A stretch of DNA of 64,000 nt. It comes from Blastomyces gilchristii SLH14081. Its lineage: Eukaryota; Ascomycota; Eurotiomycetes; Onygenales; Ajellomycetaceae. Within the stretch, counting starts at the first letter, position 1. Every line of letters starts with the position of its first letter. The notes under the pieces are model-generated. The model ran no database searches. It saw only the letters and a list, made by a program, of their open reading frames with translations, and was not told the origin of the DNA. Both the position numbers and the translations under genes were made by a program. The stretch spans positions 6,251,900-6,315,899 of the forward strand of contig NW_003101681.1 in assembly GCF_000003855.2 (NCBI RefSeq), given 5' to 3'. Positions 45,187 through 57,573 of this stretch are shown here, one piece after another.

Positions 45187-45249
45187 ATGTTTTCCCCATG
45201 TCAACACCTTCTTCCGCTCCCGTTGATCCCTCGCCCACAACCCTTGTGA
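45187..45249 (+). promoter_or_regulatory. possible 20-codon upstream ORF overlapping the KCS1 start
   Basis: ATG at 45,187 opens a 20-codon frame ending at TGA 45,247-45,249, past the KCS1 start at 45,198 and in another frame. If the transcript begins upstream, this could reduce KCS1 translation. Transcript start is unknown. Confidence 0.35.
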
Positions 45250-48200
45250 CACCTGCGCCCAATGCTCCTCCTGATTCAAGCTGTCTGCAATCGCCGCCAA
45301 CCTCTGAAGCCGTAGCCAAAGCCAAATCCCCTGGTCGCTGCTCGCTCAGCCAACAGCCTACCCACGTTGCTGGCCCTGCTGCATCAACACCTCTCCGCAC
45401 TAATGCTGCCACTACACCCCCTACGCCTGCGGGCCGGTTAAGACCCCCCAACCCCTCATTCCCTCTGAAGCGGACAAACACGGCTCCCTCCTCCTCCTTC
45501 TCCTCTTCTTCCCGTCCTCATGCCCCTTCTGTAACCTCCCCTATCACCTCTACTACCTCCTCCTCCTCCTCCTCCTCCTCCTCCTCCTCTGCCTTTCGAC
45601 CCCGGAGCCCTCAGTTGTCCGAGAGGGAGAGTATCTTTGCCACGCATTATCTGCCCTCAGACAACGATGTGAATAATACTCCGGCCAAAAGGGACACGGG
45701 AAGTGGTTTTTACACTCTCCGCCAGCAATTGCTACAATCTGCTACAGGGGGCCATCAGACAGGAGAAGGAGAAGGAGAAGAAGAGCAACCGCTTTTGCAG
45801 ACGACTGCGGAAAGCAGAAGACTTCCCGCGCAGAATATTAATATCAATAATAACAGCAGCAACAACGACGACGATGGCGACATCAGCGGAAATAATCCTA
45901 ATAATAATAATAATAAGAGCCCTTCGCGGCTTCCTGACCGTCGGCAAGATGCCAATGCTCCTTCTCTGTCCACTGACCCCGTGCGGAAGGACAGCTTCAA
46001 GTCGATTTCTTCCTCAGCCTCTTCGTTTCGCTCCCGCTCTCCTCCCTTGCCTCCCTCGCATCCTCGACTCCCCCCCCCGCCTCTCTCTTCGATGATTTCC
46101 ACTCAGCATCCGCAGCGAGCCTGCGCTGTCGTTGGAGGCAGTGGTGCTGCTGGTACTGGTGCTGGGGCTATTGCCTCAGATCGCCCTCACGGAATTGATG
46201 TTTTCTTCCAACCTCCTTCACGTACCCCTAATCCCCCATCTGCAGAACTCCCGCCACCATACATACGGCTTTCCAGAGCAAGAACCTGGGACTCTATTGA
46301 AACCCTTACTCCGTCCGTCCCTGATTCACACATCGCTGAAGCTAAAGCTACTCCTTCCCTAGTCACCCCAGCTACGGCTGCGACGAATTCTAACATGTCG
46401 ACTTCGATGGCTACTAAACCATCGGCCAAAGAAAATAAGAGCAGGGGCCAGTCGTCTTTGACGAACTCCATCCAGCAACCTGATCAGTCTGGGGCCCGGG
46501 CCCGGGCCCGGGGCGACTCCTCTGATTCCCGTCGAGATCGTCCAGCCACACGCAGCTCCAGCAAGAGCCACCGCTCACGGCAAGAGACTTCGATCGAAGC
46601 TGACTTGGCCAATGCTGAACCAGCCTCTCACGTACGGAGTCGCAAATCAAGCCATTATCTGGGCCTGTTCAAAGAGAATACAAAATCTCCAGAGCGCAAA
46701 AAGCGCGATGAGCGTCTTGCGGAAAGGGATCAGGAGCGTCAACGGGGAGGCGGCGAGGGTCACTATTCTGGTGAACGGGGAAGAGCTGAAGGTACTTCCT
46801 CGTCGTTGCGCTCTCAGGTTATACTCCTCCCCCCCGACGTGTCAGAGCCCCACCAGTTGCAACGAGAGGACGATGAGAATTCTCATGATGAGGATGGAAG
46901 AAGTGATGTACTTGATTCTACCAGCACTACTCCTACAAAACACACTACTAGAAATCCGCTTCATATTGATACTACCGAAGAAAAACCCCGCACGGATAGG
47001 TGGAGGAAGGTTCCTGTTGACCTCCTGGATGAAATCAAGAGCTACCGTGGCTTCGTTTCTCCGTCAACAGGCACCCTGCCCACCCCGATCTTGGATCGTG
47101 GATCAGCTCTAGGTTTTGGGTCAGATTCCACCTTCGACAGCAATTCTGCAGGGTCTGACACTACACAGCGTCTCACACGGGCAGGCTCAGACAGTTACGA
47201 GGACGAAGAACGGATTTCGTCCGCTCTCTACTTCCCACATCAACGCCAAGAATCAGATGATGTCGAGGTCGAGGTTGAGCAGCTCAACACCCCAGAGGAA
47301 GAGGAACCTCCGGAAGAGGAGCTCAAGCGTTTATCCCTAGAGATGAATGATGAGGGGACACTAAACGAACCCTCCAAGCATGTGGACATATCTTTGCGTT
47401 CGGATGGCGACGCTCAGCTCCTCCATGGAGACATGCCGAAGACTTCTGAGGATCGAGTCGGCGAGAAGAACGACCGTCCGCTGACCACGATTTCAGAGTT
47501 GGGCCCTGAATCAACGTCTGAGTCTGAATTTGCCTCAGCGGATGAAAGTGGGCTTTCTGCACGTGAGGAAGAGTCTAGTTTAACGGACGATGCAGGCGCT
47601 ATTCCAGCTAGTGCTGCAACGCACTACAATCACCACTCTGCACGCTCTAGGCGTAAACATGCGCACGCGCCTACCGCGCCTCTTGGAGCTGTGGAGCTAA
47701 AGCCGTATCGACATCAAGTCGGGGGCCATACTACAGTATTTAGATTTTCCAGACGAGCTGTCTGTAAGCAATTGAATAATCGGGAGAATGAGTTTTATGA
47801 GAGAATTGAGCGTAGACATCCCGAAATGTTGATGTTTCTGGCAAGGTTCGATTCATTCATTTTTTTTCTTTTTTTCCCGTCCCTAGCCTCTCTCCTTGGA
47901 GATCCATCCCGGAAAACACCAAATCTTTCACTCGTGGGCCGTGTGTAATGATTAACAAGAATGCTAATGACGCGTTATTCCCCTACCATGCAGATATATT
48001 GGCGTTCTGAACGTAACGTTCTCCAAAGGCCCAAAGCGACCAAAGAATAAACCCGATGAGACCGCCGTTGAAAGCGGAACTGGCCCCTCCACCTCCACAC
48101 AAAACGATGCTGAGAAAACCCCGCAGGTTTCGAAAGAGACCAAAGACGTAGAAAGTCCGCGGATTTTTAGCCAATCGCAAGTTACAGGGGTCATTCCGAA

Positions 48201-49965
48201 GGTGATTCTGGAGAATAACCGACATATAATTCCGTTAGATCTGTTTACTTCTACCGAGTCCCCAGATAGTAGAGATACTTCTGGGACTGGAAAAACTGCG
48301 GCTAAGTCGGCATCAGCATCGACCACCGGTGCGCCTCCTCTAAAGAGGCATGGAGCCAGCTGGGGCGCGACAACTGTGAATACAAAACTACAGGAACAGG
48401 TTCTCCGGGAAGTTTTTGCGCCGCCGCCAATCCACCATCATCGGCGCCACGCTCGTGGACATAATTCCCTATCCAGGTTGCGGGCTGAGACCTCGCGAAG
48501 ACGAAAAAATGCTTCCATGGCTCGTCAGTCTTCACAGAGCGACAGTTCTGTTCGCACTGTGCGCGAAGGATCGATGCCCCCTCTTCGAATGAATCGGGAC
48601 GAAGACAAGAAGGAGACCAATTTATTGTCGTCTGTCTCCACAGTTGTGAATGGGGATACCCATGCGCTGGAGAAAATCTATACCGAAGAAGCACCCTATC
48701 GTCCCAAAGTCTTGGCGCCCACCACCTCACGAACGAGGCGCCGTCACTCTGGTAGCGGACTTGAAAGACAACGAAGCATGAGCAATGGTAAAGCTGGAGA
48801 CCTGGTTTATTTTGATGACGATGGATATGGTGGGGATAAGGAAGATGAAATCTTCAGAATGGAGCCGGAAGCGCTAACCCGCCCTGCTTCCTCGCAACCC
48901 GTCACGAACCCTGCCCTTGTTTTCGACGATGCTCCTTCTGGTGCTCATGAAAGCGAGACAACGTTAGAGTTAGCGACTCCACTCCAGAACAAGAAATATC
49001 CTGTCACTCTGGAGACTTCGGCTGGGGGCCCTGTGCGTCTCCCTGTCAACCCCAAAGAAGCACAGACGACGCGGGATGAACGGGTTAAGTTCTTCCTACT
49101 TCTTGAAGACCTTACTGCTGGAATGAATAGGCCGTGTGTACTCGATCTAAAAATGGGTACCCGCCAGTATGGAATCGAGGCCGATGAGAAAAAGAAGAAA
49201 TCTCAGAGGCGCAAGTGCCAAACTACTACATCGCAGCAGTTAGGAGTACGGCTTTGTGGGATGCAAGTCTGGAATATCAAGAAGGAAGAGTATCTGTTCG
49301 AGGATAAGTATTTCGGCCGTGACCTCAAGGCTGGACGACAGTTCCAGGACGCTCTCACAAGATTCTTGTATGATGGGGTTAGTTACTCGAGCGTCACCAA
49401 GAAGATTCCTATTATCCTTGATAAACTTGCTCGACTAGAGAGTATGGTGCGGCGACTCCCCGGTTACAGGCTTTACGCCAGTAGTCTCTTGATCCTCTAC
49501 GATGGAGAAAAACCTGTGGAACAAGAGAAGCCTGACGCCACGACGACGACAGTTGATCGTGACTCTGCAACAAAACAACAAAATAAGAAGAAAGGAACAT
49601 CCCTAGTAGATGACAAGGACGGACAGAACAGTTTCGGCCTCCGCGTGAAAATCGTCGATTTCGCCAACTGCATCACAGGCGAAGATGGCATACCGCCCAA
49701 TGCGCCCTGTCCACCCCGTAACCCGCATGACATTGACCGCGGATACCTGCGCGGCCTGCGGTCGCTCCGCATGTATTTCCAACGTATCCTAAGGGAGATT
49801 AATGATGAGGACTATGTGGAGAGGGGGGAAGGGGAGGGAATGGCGTTTTCGCGGCGTGGTGGGGCTGGGATGGGGGTTGGAAGGGAGAATGGTGGTGATG
49901 GGTATGATGGTGGGTTTTGGGAGGAGGGTGTTATGGATAGTGATCCCGGGGAGGTTAGTGTTTAG
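45198..49965 (+). CDS. KCS1: inositol hexakisphosphate kinase Kcs1
   Basis: Two exons (45,198-47,845 and 47,994-49,965; 148-bp intron) encode 1,539 residues. The start is the first in-frame ATG (MSTPSSAPVDPSP). The N-terminal half is low complexity, with poly-Ser from a TCC microsatellite (45,555-45,590) and poly-Asn. The kinase region begins near LKPYRHQVGGHTTVFRF, and the intron falls at FLAR/YIGVLNVTF. The inositol phosphate kinase signature PCVLDLKMGTRQYG is at about residue 1,263-1,276 (PxxxDxKxG), SSLLILYDGE lies further on, and the metal-binding VKIVDFAN is near 1,437. The enzyme makes inositol pyrophosphates from IP6, which in fungi affect phosphate signalling and vacuoles (family knowledge). 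A GGGCCC-rich stretch at 46,491-46,511 encodes alternating Ala-Arg. Confidence 0.94.
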
Positions 49966-51390
49966 GTTTTGGTTGTTGAGTGTCTCGCTTCTCCCCGCCC
50001 TTTCCCTTCTTCGTCCACGTTCGCCCTGGATCGTGGGTTTTATTTCGTTGTGGGTATTCCTCGTTGGCAACATTTTTTTTTTTACTTCTCTTTGTTAGTA
50101 TGACGGGGTTTGCTCCGATTTCTCTGTTTTCTTATCCTTCATGACCGTTGTTTTCTTACGGGGCTTTTTCTTCCCTTTGCCGTTTTTGTTCTTCCTGTTT
50201 TTTTTAAAACCTACCTTCTGCCGCTTCTTATTCATACTTTTCTTATCTTTTCCCACCTTTTTTCCCCATTCTCCCGGTTTTTATTTATTTATTATGGGCT
50301 GATGGGACATGGGAAATGGACCGCATGGGACACGGAAACTGGAAACAGGATTTGGGACCTGGGATTCGGATTGGGTTACTGGGACGGAGTTTTTATTTTT
50401 ATTAAATTTTTTTCGGAAATTCGGAAATTCGAAAAGAAAGCGTAACGTCAACAATAACATTAATAGCTCCTAGAATTGATGAAATGAAATGAAATGACAC
50501 GGAAATTACACTATAGCATTGTTGTGTAGTACATGTAGTCCGTATATATACCCGACAAGACATAACGCAGCGTGCGATATCGATCTGGCTCGGAGTTCGG
50601 AATAACCATGGCCGAACCCAAATAGGGAAAGCGTAGAATGGGTCGCGCTCTTCTGACGTCGGCTGCAACATTCCACCATCAAACAACCTCAACATCAGAC
50701 CACCACCGTCGACGGGATAGGAGCGGACAGGATAAGACGGGATAGCAGAGACTGAGAGACAACAACGACGACTCTGTTGAGAGAGGATTTGAGCATCCTT
50801 GCAAGCTACCGCGTTACCCATACCCTGCTACAGACAGGCACGTTTAAAACCACAGCTCCAGCCTACATTTCTGTCTATCTTATCTATCCCGAATTGAAAG
50901 ATGGAGCTACTTGTCTAATTTATTATTGGGTAGCTTTGCAGCTATGCATGCTGTGACTCTCCTGATATAATTATACTATTATATGGATCCTTGAAAACCC
51001 TCGAAGAGAGAGGAATGAGCCTCCCGCAGTGCAGTTGCTAAATAGTACAGTACATAAAGGCCAAAGCGAGGGATGTTGCCGGTGCATATTTAATCTAGAT
51101 TCGGATCACAATATTGTCTTGTGTGTTTGGCCAACGCTACCACTGGACAAGAACAATATCTATATCTTACGCCCAATGATCTTGGGTGTCGTTCTGCGTT
51201 GAAGGTCAGACTGGACGTCATCCGTGGTGCTTTGTTTGGGGGGATTGTTGATTTCCCAGAAAAATACAATCCATACAACGAAGTGAGCGTAAACGTAACC
51301 TAGGCGTATCGACGGGGACGAAGGACATCGCATACGCTCTCTTCAGTTATAACCTCGCGAAGATCCGGGTTTCTTTCCCCATCCTATAAC
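49966..51390. other. intergenic region between KCS1 and the MCH1-type transporter gene
   Basis: T-rich 3' flank of KCS1 to about 50,400, then mixed sequence up to the transporter start. No gene supported. Open frames here overlap on both strands without recognisable families. Confidence 0.6.
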
Positions 51391-53550
51391 ATGCCACCCT
51401 CCAATGATTCCCGGCATGCTAGAATCGTCGATAAGCGAGATTTCGACATCAGTCGACCCTTGCTCCTTCGCGACACTGAGGACGAAGATGACGGTGATGA
51501 TGCTTGTAATGTCGGCCATGGGACAAATAGAAGTGGGCAGTGTGGCTATGGTCGCAGCAGCAATGGCCATCCCGGTGACGACGACGATGAAGCTGGCTCT
51601 GACAATATAGAGCGGGATAGGAAGGCGTTGAATCGGCAGGTGGTTAGGATCCTGAGCTTTATATGGGGTGTTGGGAGTGCGTACGTTGGATATTCCTTTT
51701 CTTTTTTTCTACTTCTCTCCAAACCCTGTTTTCCCCTGGATTTTTCAATTGCAATTACGGGACTTGGGGTGGTTTTTGTTGTCGTTGGGATATATTCATA
51801 GGTTATTTGCTTCTATACATCAAATTCTAATTAATTGGCTGTTCCTTTGGCGGTATACGATGAAGCCTCTGCGCCGGAAGCATAACCGCATTCTCCCTCT
51901 ACGCACCCCTCCTCCAAACCCGCCTCCATTACTCCCAGTTCCGCATCAACGCTGTGGCAGCCGCCGCGGCAGTTTCCATGTACCTCCCTGTGGCATTTTT
52001 CGGCTATCTCTGCGATAGATACAGCCCCGGCCCTATATCATTCATCTCCGCTTGTCTTTTCGGCCCTGGTTACCTCTTCGCGGCATTCACGTACAAATCC
52101 GGACCACCTGTTGACGCTGGCGGCACGGGCTGGCCGTTCGCGGTTATGCTTATGTCATTCGTTGGCGTGGGTGCTGGCACATGCTGCATGTATCTCGCTG
52201 CCGTCACGACGTGTGCGAAGAACTTCGGGCGTGGGAAACGTAAAGGCATTATGCTTGCCCTGCCCATTGCAGCTTTTGGACTTAGCGGTATGTGGCAGAG
52301 TCAGGTGGGGAGTCGTTTGCTGTATGAGCGTGGGCCGGACGGACAGAAAGGGGATGTTGATGTTTTCAGATACTTCCTTTTCCTGGGGATATTGTTGAGT
52401 GTCGTCGGGGTTGGCGGGACCTTTGCGTTGCGCATCGTGGGTGAGGAAGAGATGATCGATGAGGCGGTAGAGGAGTTAGAGAGGAGCGGGATAATTGGTG
52501 AAAGTGACTTTTTCCGCTCGAGGGAGGAGGTTCGGGCTGCAATATCTTCATCGTCAATGTCGTATGGGACTATGGACGGCACTACGGCTGAGACTGGGGT
52601 TGATACGCCACTCGAGGATGATTCTCAATCCCTCACTCTTTCGCGGGAGGAATGGCAGGATCACCAGAAGGAGGAGCGGAGGAAGAAGAACTGGCTCCTT
52701 AACCAGGAGACGAGGTTGTTCTTGAAAGATAGAACGATGTGGTGGCTTGCGGTGGGGTTCCTTCTGATCACTGGCCCTGGAGAGGCATATATAAATAATG
52801 TATGTTTTGGCCAGCATCCTATTTTACATCCTTGCTTTTCCCTCTGCATCATCTCACTAACTTCCCCAAAATGAAAAGGTCGGCACCATAATCCCAACCC
52901 TCACCCCTCCCTCATTCCCTCCCCACCTCTCACCTCCCGCTGGCGGGGCAGCTACCCACGTCACATCCATCGCCCTAACCTCCACCCTCGCCCGACTCCT
53001 AGCCGGCTACTTATCCGACATCTTCGCTCCATCCCCCGCACGACCCCACCTCCAACCTAGCTCACGCTCCATTAGCTTCAATGATCAACACGTCCCAAAC
53101 CCCTTCGCCCGCCGAAACTTCTCCCGCCTAACCTTCCTCCTCCCCTCCGCCCTCCTCCTCTCGCTCGGCTTCCTCTGCCTCGCCACGCCTCTCTCCTTCT
53201 CTACCCCGCAAACCCTCCACCTAACCACCGCCCTCGTCGGCCTCGGCTACGGCGCCTCCTTCGCGCTTGTCCCCATCATCATCTCCGTCGTATGGGGCGT
53301 GGAGAACTTCGGCACTAATTGGGGCGTTGTTGCTATGTTTCCGGCGGCGGGGGCGGCGGCTTGGGGCGCGATTTATTCTGCGGGATATGAGGCGGCAAGG
53401 AGGGCGGGGAATAGCGATGGGTTTCAGCAGTGTGCTGGCTGGCGTTGTTATGGGTTCTGGGCGCTCGGGTGCACTGCTAGTGTTTGGGTGGCGATTGGGT
53501 TGTGGACGGTTGCGTGGAGGGGGTGGAGGCGGAGGGGGGTTGTGGTTTGA
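51391..53550 (+). CDS. MCH1: MCH1-type major facilitator transporter
   Basis: Three exons (51,391-51,680; 51,881-52,799; 52,879-53,550; introns of 200 and 79 bp) encode 626 residues. The N-terminus is acidic and cytosolic (about 85 residues, Asp-rich). The membrane part starts at RILSFIWGVGSA/ITAFSLYAPLL across the first intron, then YLPVAFFGYLCDRYSPGP, GYLFAAFTY, VGVGAGTCCMYLAAVTTCAKNF and the RGKRKGIMLALPIAAFGLSG loop. A long hydrophilic central loop (about 265-385) precedes the second half, with LARLLAGYLSDIFAP and GYGASFALVPIIISVVWG. About twelve membrane segments fit. Family knowledge: Mch1 is a monocarboxylate-transporter-like MFS protein of uncertain substrate, reported at the vacuole in yeast. 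The first intron is longer than others here, so its acceptor is less sure. Confidence 0.88.
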
Positions 53551-54334
53551 TTGGGAGTGGGCAGGGTTTGGAAGTAAGAGTAAGTAGGGAGTAGCTATGA
53601 CCGTGCTCTTGGATATTTCTCTTTTCCTCTGTAGCATCTCCCCATTTTGTTGTATAGAGGGGTTAGATATTTTTTACTTATTTTGGTTGGTGGATAATAG
53701 ATAGATTTGGCTTGGTGGCTGGCTAGAGGAATTCAGGTCATTGTGCTCTGCTCTGCTCTCTGTAGATGAGATTGATAGATGGCTTAACATTTTCAGGAAT
53801 AGGCAATTAATTACTTTGGTATCTCTGCATGTTACCTGTCTAGTCACAAGTGTCAATCTCACGATGCTTACACACCTGTGCACGCTGCGTTTGAATCGGG
53901 ATAAAACGTACTCTACGGAGTACACTTGGTATATATAGCTAGAGGTATCCAGTACTTAAACCCGTCAGAACCAGGTTCGCTGTTATCGATGCTAAAGCAA
54001 TGCATCTAACCTTTCATATTGAGATATGTCATAGGCGTTTGAGAAAGAAAGAAGATACCATTTCCCCAAGAAATGAGTAGAATACAAAAAGGGTATATAT
54101 ATAGTTGTTCCAACCCTACTACTGCGACTCGAAATAATTCCAGTCCAAAAAAAAAAAAAAAAAAAAAAACAAAACGGAGCATGAGTTACATGAAAGGGAA
54201 AGAAAACGTCCGATGATGCGCCAACCACATTTCCTCATAAATTCTCTACTACTTCCGCAGCCCGAAGTCGGATGTAGATGTAGAAGTAGTAACAGTACGA
54301 GAGGGATCCGTGGTAGATAAAATTCGGAACGGAC
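53551..54334. other. intergenic region between convergent MCH1 and EME1 genes
   Basis: 3' flanks of both genes. Contains one TACGGAGTA word (53,914-53,922) and an A23 run (54,147-54,169). No gene supported. Confidence 0.65.
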
Positions 54335-56372
54335 TTAGATATCGGTCGACGCTGGGTTCAAGCCGGTAAACACTTTATGTAAACGCTTGCTTATAGCAGG
54401 GCCGACGCGAGCATCTGTGAAGGCACCATTTCTATTTGCACATTTCTACATCGGTTTAGTTCATCAGTTTGGCTGCCTGGCATTGGGGTCATGGAATGTA
54501 TGGATTGAGGCCTCGAAGGAAGGAAATAAATGCTTCGCGGTGGAAGAAATGGGAAATACGGAAATGACAGGGGTGCATGATATATACCTTTACGTCCTCC
54601 AGGAGAAGTGGCCCCTGCTCCTTCAATTGTCTCACTAGTTCCGCCACAGTGGGATATTGAGATGTTATCCCATACGATATCGGGGCTGTTACGCGCTGAA
54701 CCTCCTGTAACATTTTGACATACGTATCTCTATTATCTTCACCCGACTTTACCTGGCCAACATCCATACAGAACGACGCGTCATGTAAGTTTATGAGCTC
54801 CTGCCGATAAGGTATCGTGGATACATGTTCAGTGAAATTCTTGATCCACTCTGCGGATTCACTTGGTGCTGTGGTGTGGTGAATCAGACATCCATGTTGC
54901 ACTTGGAGCTGGAGCAAAGCGTCTTCGATGGCGTCGTCATCGACAGGTGGAGGTGGGGGTACCGTCTGTTTGGGCTTCTTTTGGCGTTTAGGTAGCTGTT
55001 GCTGTTGCTGAGGTTGGGAACTGCTTCCCAATTCTCGAAGAACTGATGCCTGGTAGGCTCGGTTCCTCGAATTGTTGTTCTTTCTCATCCATACGGATAA
55101 GCCCTCGATGAGATAGATTGGTTTGCACCCGGGATAAGTGCGTTTCATCATGAGGACATGGGAATCGAGGGTATTATCGCCATTTGCGGTGGCTATTGAC
55201 ATGTCGACAAATTCCTGTGCTAATAGCAGACATAGAACGTGGTCTTCCGTTTTAATGGTTGGGGGACAGGGTTCCCAGTGCGCTTCCTTGTCATTGTACT
55301 GAGTAGTGACTTTCCTTCTCCATGTAACGATATTTGGCATGCGAGTAGAAATGAAATTCTTTTCCACTCCAAGATGTCGCATATACTCCGTTACTTGGTT
55401 GCCGACACTGGACTCCTCAAAGGTAGAGGACATGTCTATAATCATTTCTGGCGTGGAAATTTTCTTATCAAATTTCCGCTTGTTGGCTTCCGCAAGGTCA
55501 GCAGCTAGTTGTTTCTCTCTAGCCTTTTGCTCCTTTAATTTTTGCTTTCGTTTTCTCTCTTCTTCTTTCTCCTTTTCACGGCGTTCCTTTGTAGCTTGTT
55601 TTTCTGCTTCCCGCATTTCCCTATCAGCGGTAGACGCCTTTGGCGCTCTTCTTGGTCTCGACGTTGGAAGCACCGACGGAAGGGAGTCATCATCTAAATC
55701 TATCCTCTGGCTTGGGTCTGGCACCCGGGTTCTAGAACTGGAGGATATCGATTTGGCGGCAGATGTGCTAGCACCCCTCTGCTTGGATTTGGTGGGTTCG
55801 ACTGAGGAGCGATTTTGGATCCGCGCGAGTAGGCTCGCTGTTCTATCAGACAAATTGGCTTTCAAGCTGGCTGGTGGTGGGACATTCAGTGGACCTCCAG
55901 GGGAAGATAGCTCATCGGATTCTATGATACTGTCGTCTATTGTTATGACAGCAGGTGTTATTCTTGTATTATTGTCTCGAATGTGCGCAGTTGTCGGATC
56001 AACGGTAGATGATGTAAATTCTATAGGGTCTGATATGTCGCCATTCCATGTACTATTCTTTGTCGTCGAATGATAATTATTATTAAAGCGAGGTATGGGC
56101 GAGGTTGTTATACTCCCATCCAAGTCAGAAAACAGCAGTAAAGGGTTTGTCTTCGGAGGAGGGCTCAGTTGCCTAGGTGGGCTCAGATAGCGCTGGTGGC
56201 TCAATCTGCGCTTCTTGGAAGGGTTTGAATCTTCCCAGTCGAAATTCGAATCATCAGAGAGGATGGTTATGCGCGCTGGGCGATCTGGCAGCTTCGATGA
56301 GACGTTTGGAGCTGGACTTGAACGCGCCCTCAAAGGTGACGACGACGATAACAGGCTGATGACTTCCGGCAT
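54335..56372 (-). CDS. EME1: crossover junction endonuclease subunit Eme1 (ERCC4-like)
   Basis: Two exons (56,372-54,588 and 54,445-54,335; 142-bp intron) encode 631 residues. The N-terminal 240 residues are disordered and carry short acidic Ser-Asp clusters. A charged helix rich in Lys/Glu/Arg (about 250-300) precedes the ERCC4-like nuclease fold (about 300-560), starting EMIIDMSSTFEES and including MMKRTYPGCKPIYLIEG. The catalytic ERKxxxD motif of Mus81 is absent, as expected for Eme1, the non-catalytic partner. The C-terminal helix-hairpin region (TDARVGPAISKRLHKVF) is restored by splicing at DVK/KCANRNGAF. With Mus81 it cuts branched DNA at stalled forks and in recombination (family knowledge). 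Confidence 0.9.
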
Positions 56373-57573
56373 TATAGAGTCCTAGTCCGCAACCCTCAAA
56401 CTGCGGTCAGTTGCGCCGTTGAAATTATACTAATTTAGATGAATTTCGCGCGTTCGCCATCGAAAGAGACGCCCAAGGTCATAACCTAAAATGCGGGCAA
56501 CTGGAAGCAGCAGAACCTGTATATCCAAAACGAAGGCTATTAGTGAGTGGAAGGGAACGAAGAGAAACAAAATCCACGCCCCCCGGTAATCGCAGCACCC
56601 TTCTTTGTGTGCGTTTCTTCGTGCCCTGGACTTGAACCCGGACAAACCAGTGGTTGTGTGTTGGATGTTGCAAAGGTTGGGAAGTTGAAATCGCGATAAA
56701 TATTTAAGAACGCGTCGTCATGTGACTATTTTTCCCAAAAAGGAAACACACTCTGATTCACATGGAGGTAGGATTGATATACTCTGCTTTTACATTCTAT
56801 GCCTCAAAATAATTACAAGCCGAGACGTGTTATACTACTGTGAGGTGTCAGCCATAACTATAAAATTCCTGACGCCGCAGGATGGGATTGGTGCGGTTCC
56901 CTTGTAGCGCAACTTCAGCCAATCATTACTCATTCACATTCAACTTCACCATTCACAATAAATAAGATACACCGTTGAAAAGCAAAGCCCTAGAGCGTTG
57001 GCGCTAGATGGAAATACATTCTCGTGAAGCGGTTCTGAACTAGGAAATTGGTATAGTACCGCTCGTCGGGGCCGCCAGGGGTTTTCGAACAACCAACCTA
57101 GAAACCTCTGCTGGATCCAATACATTGGCTAGGAGCACCTGGCATGCTCCGTTATTATACATGCCAGCAAATAACAGATAAAGGGAGCAGGGTCCAAGAT
57201 GATCCTTCTGCCATCTATCTTAGACACATAAGGCTTACATCAACACCACTTCCACTGTTTGTTGCTCGTTATCTGCAATATAGACACGCGCACGTTAAAC
57301 GCGCACGTTAAAGCATGCGTGGAAACGCCAGGAAAAATCGCACAAGATGCGACTGCAATAGACTTCGGAACGTACGAAGTTGGAAACCTCACAACAACGC
57401 GATCGTACAATGCAGCGTTGAAGGTGCCTATGTAGATGCCGTAGAATGCGCCTCTTATAATAGACGTCGCCTTTTGACTGGAGGTTGAGGGCGTTACGGA
57501 GCGTATAAATAACTTCCACGACCCCACTTGCCCTTGGTCAGCTAGATGGAGAGTTGGCGTTTTCAGCGCAAGT
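56373..57573. other. intergenic region between EME1 and ALG2
   Basis: EME1 promoter (near 56,373-56,700) and 3' flank of ALG2. A 95-codon open frame at 57,240-57,527 and a 71-codon one at 56,430-56,645 (minus strand) show no family match, so no gene is called. Confidence 0.6.

Larger units (their letters stand above)
43013..45197. other. long intergenic region and 5' leader of KCS1
   Basis: About 2.2 kb without a supported gene. It holds two copies of the TACGGAGTA / TACTCCGTA word (44,157-44,165 and 44,348-44,356). A GC-box-like run GGGCGGGGCGGGGCGGGG lies near 43,981-43,998. A 10-bp tandem repeat is at 44,561-44,600. A (CT)n(CA)n tract at 44,994-45,030 lies in what is probably the KCS1 5' UTR. 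Confidence 0.6.

Noticed and set aside
57240..57527. 95-codon minus-strand frame between EME1 and ALG2
   Set aside because: No family resemblance and non-conserved-looking composition; an overlapping frame of similar length exists in the same place.
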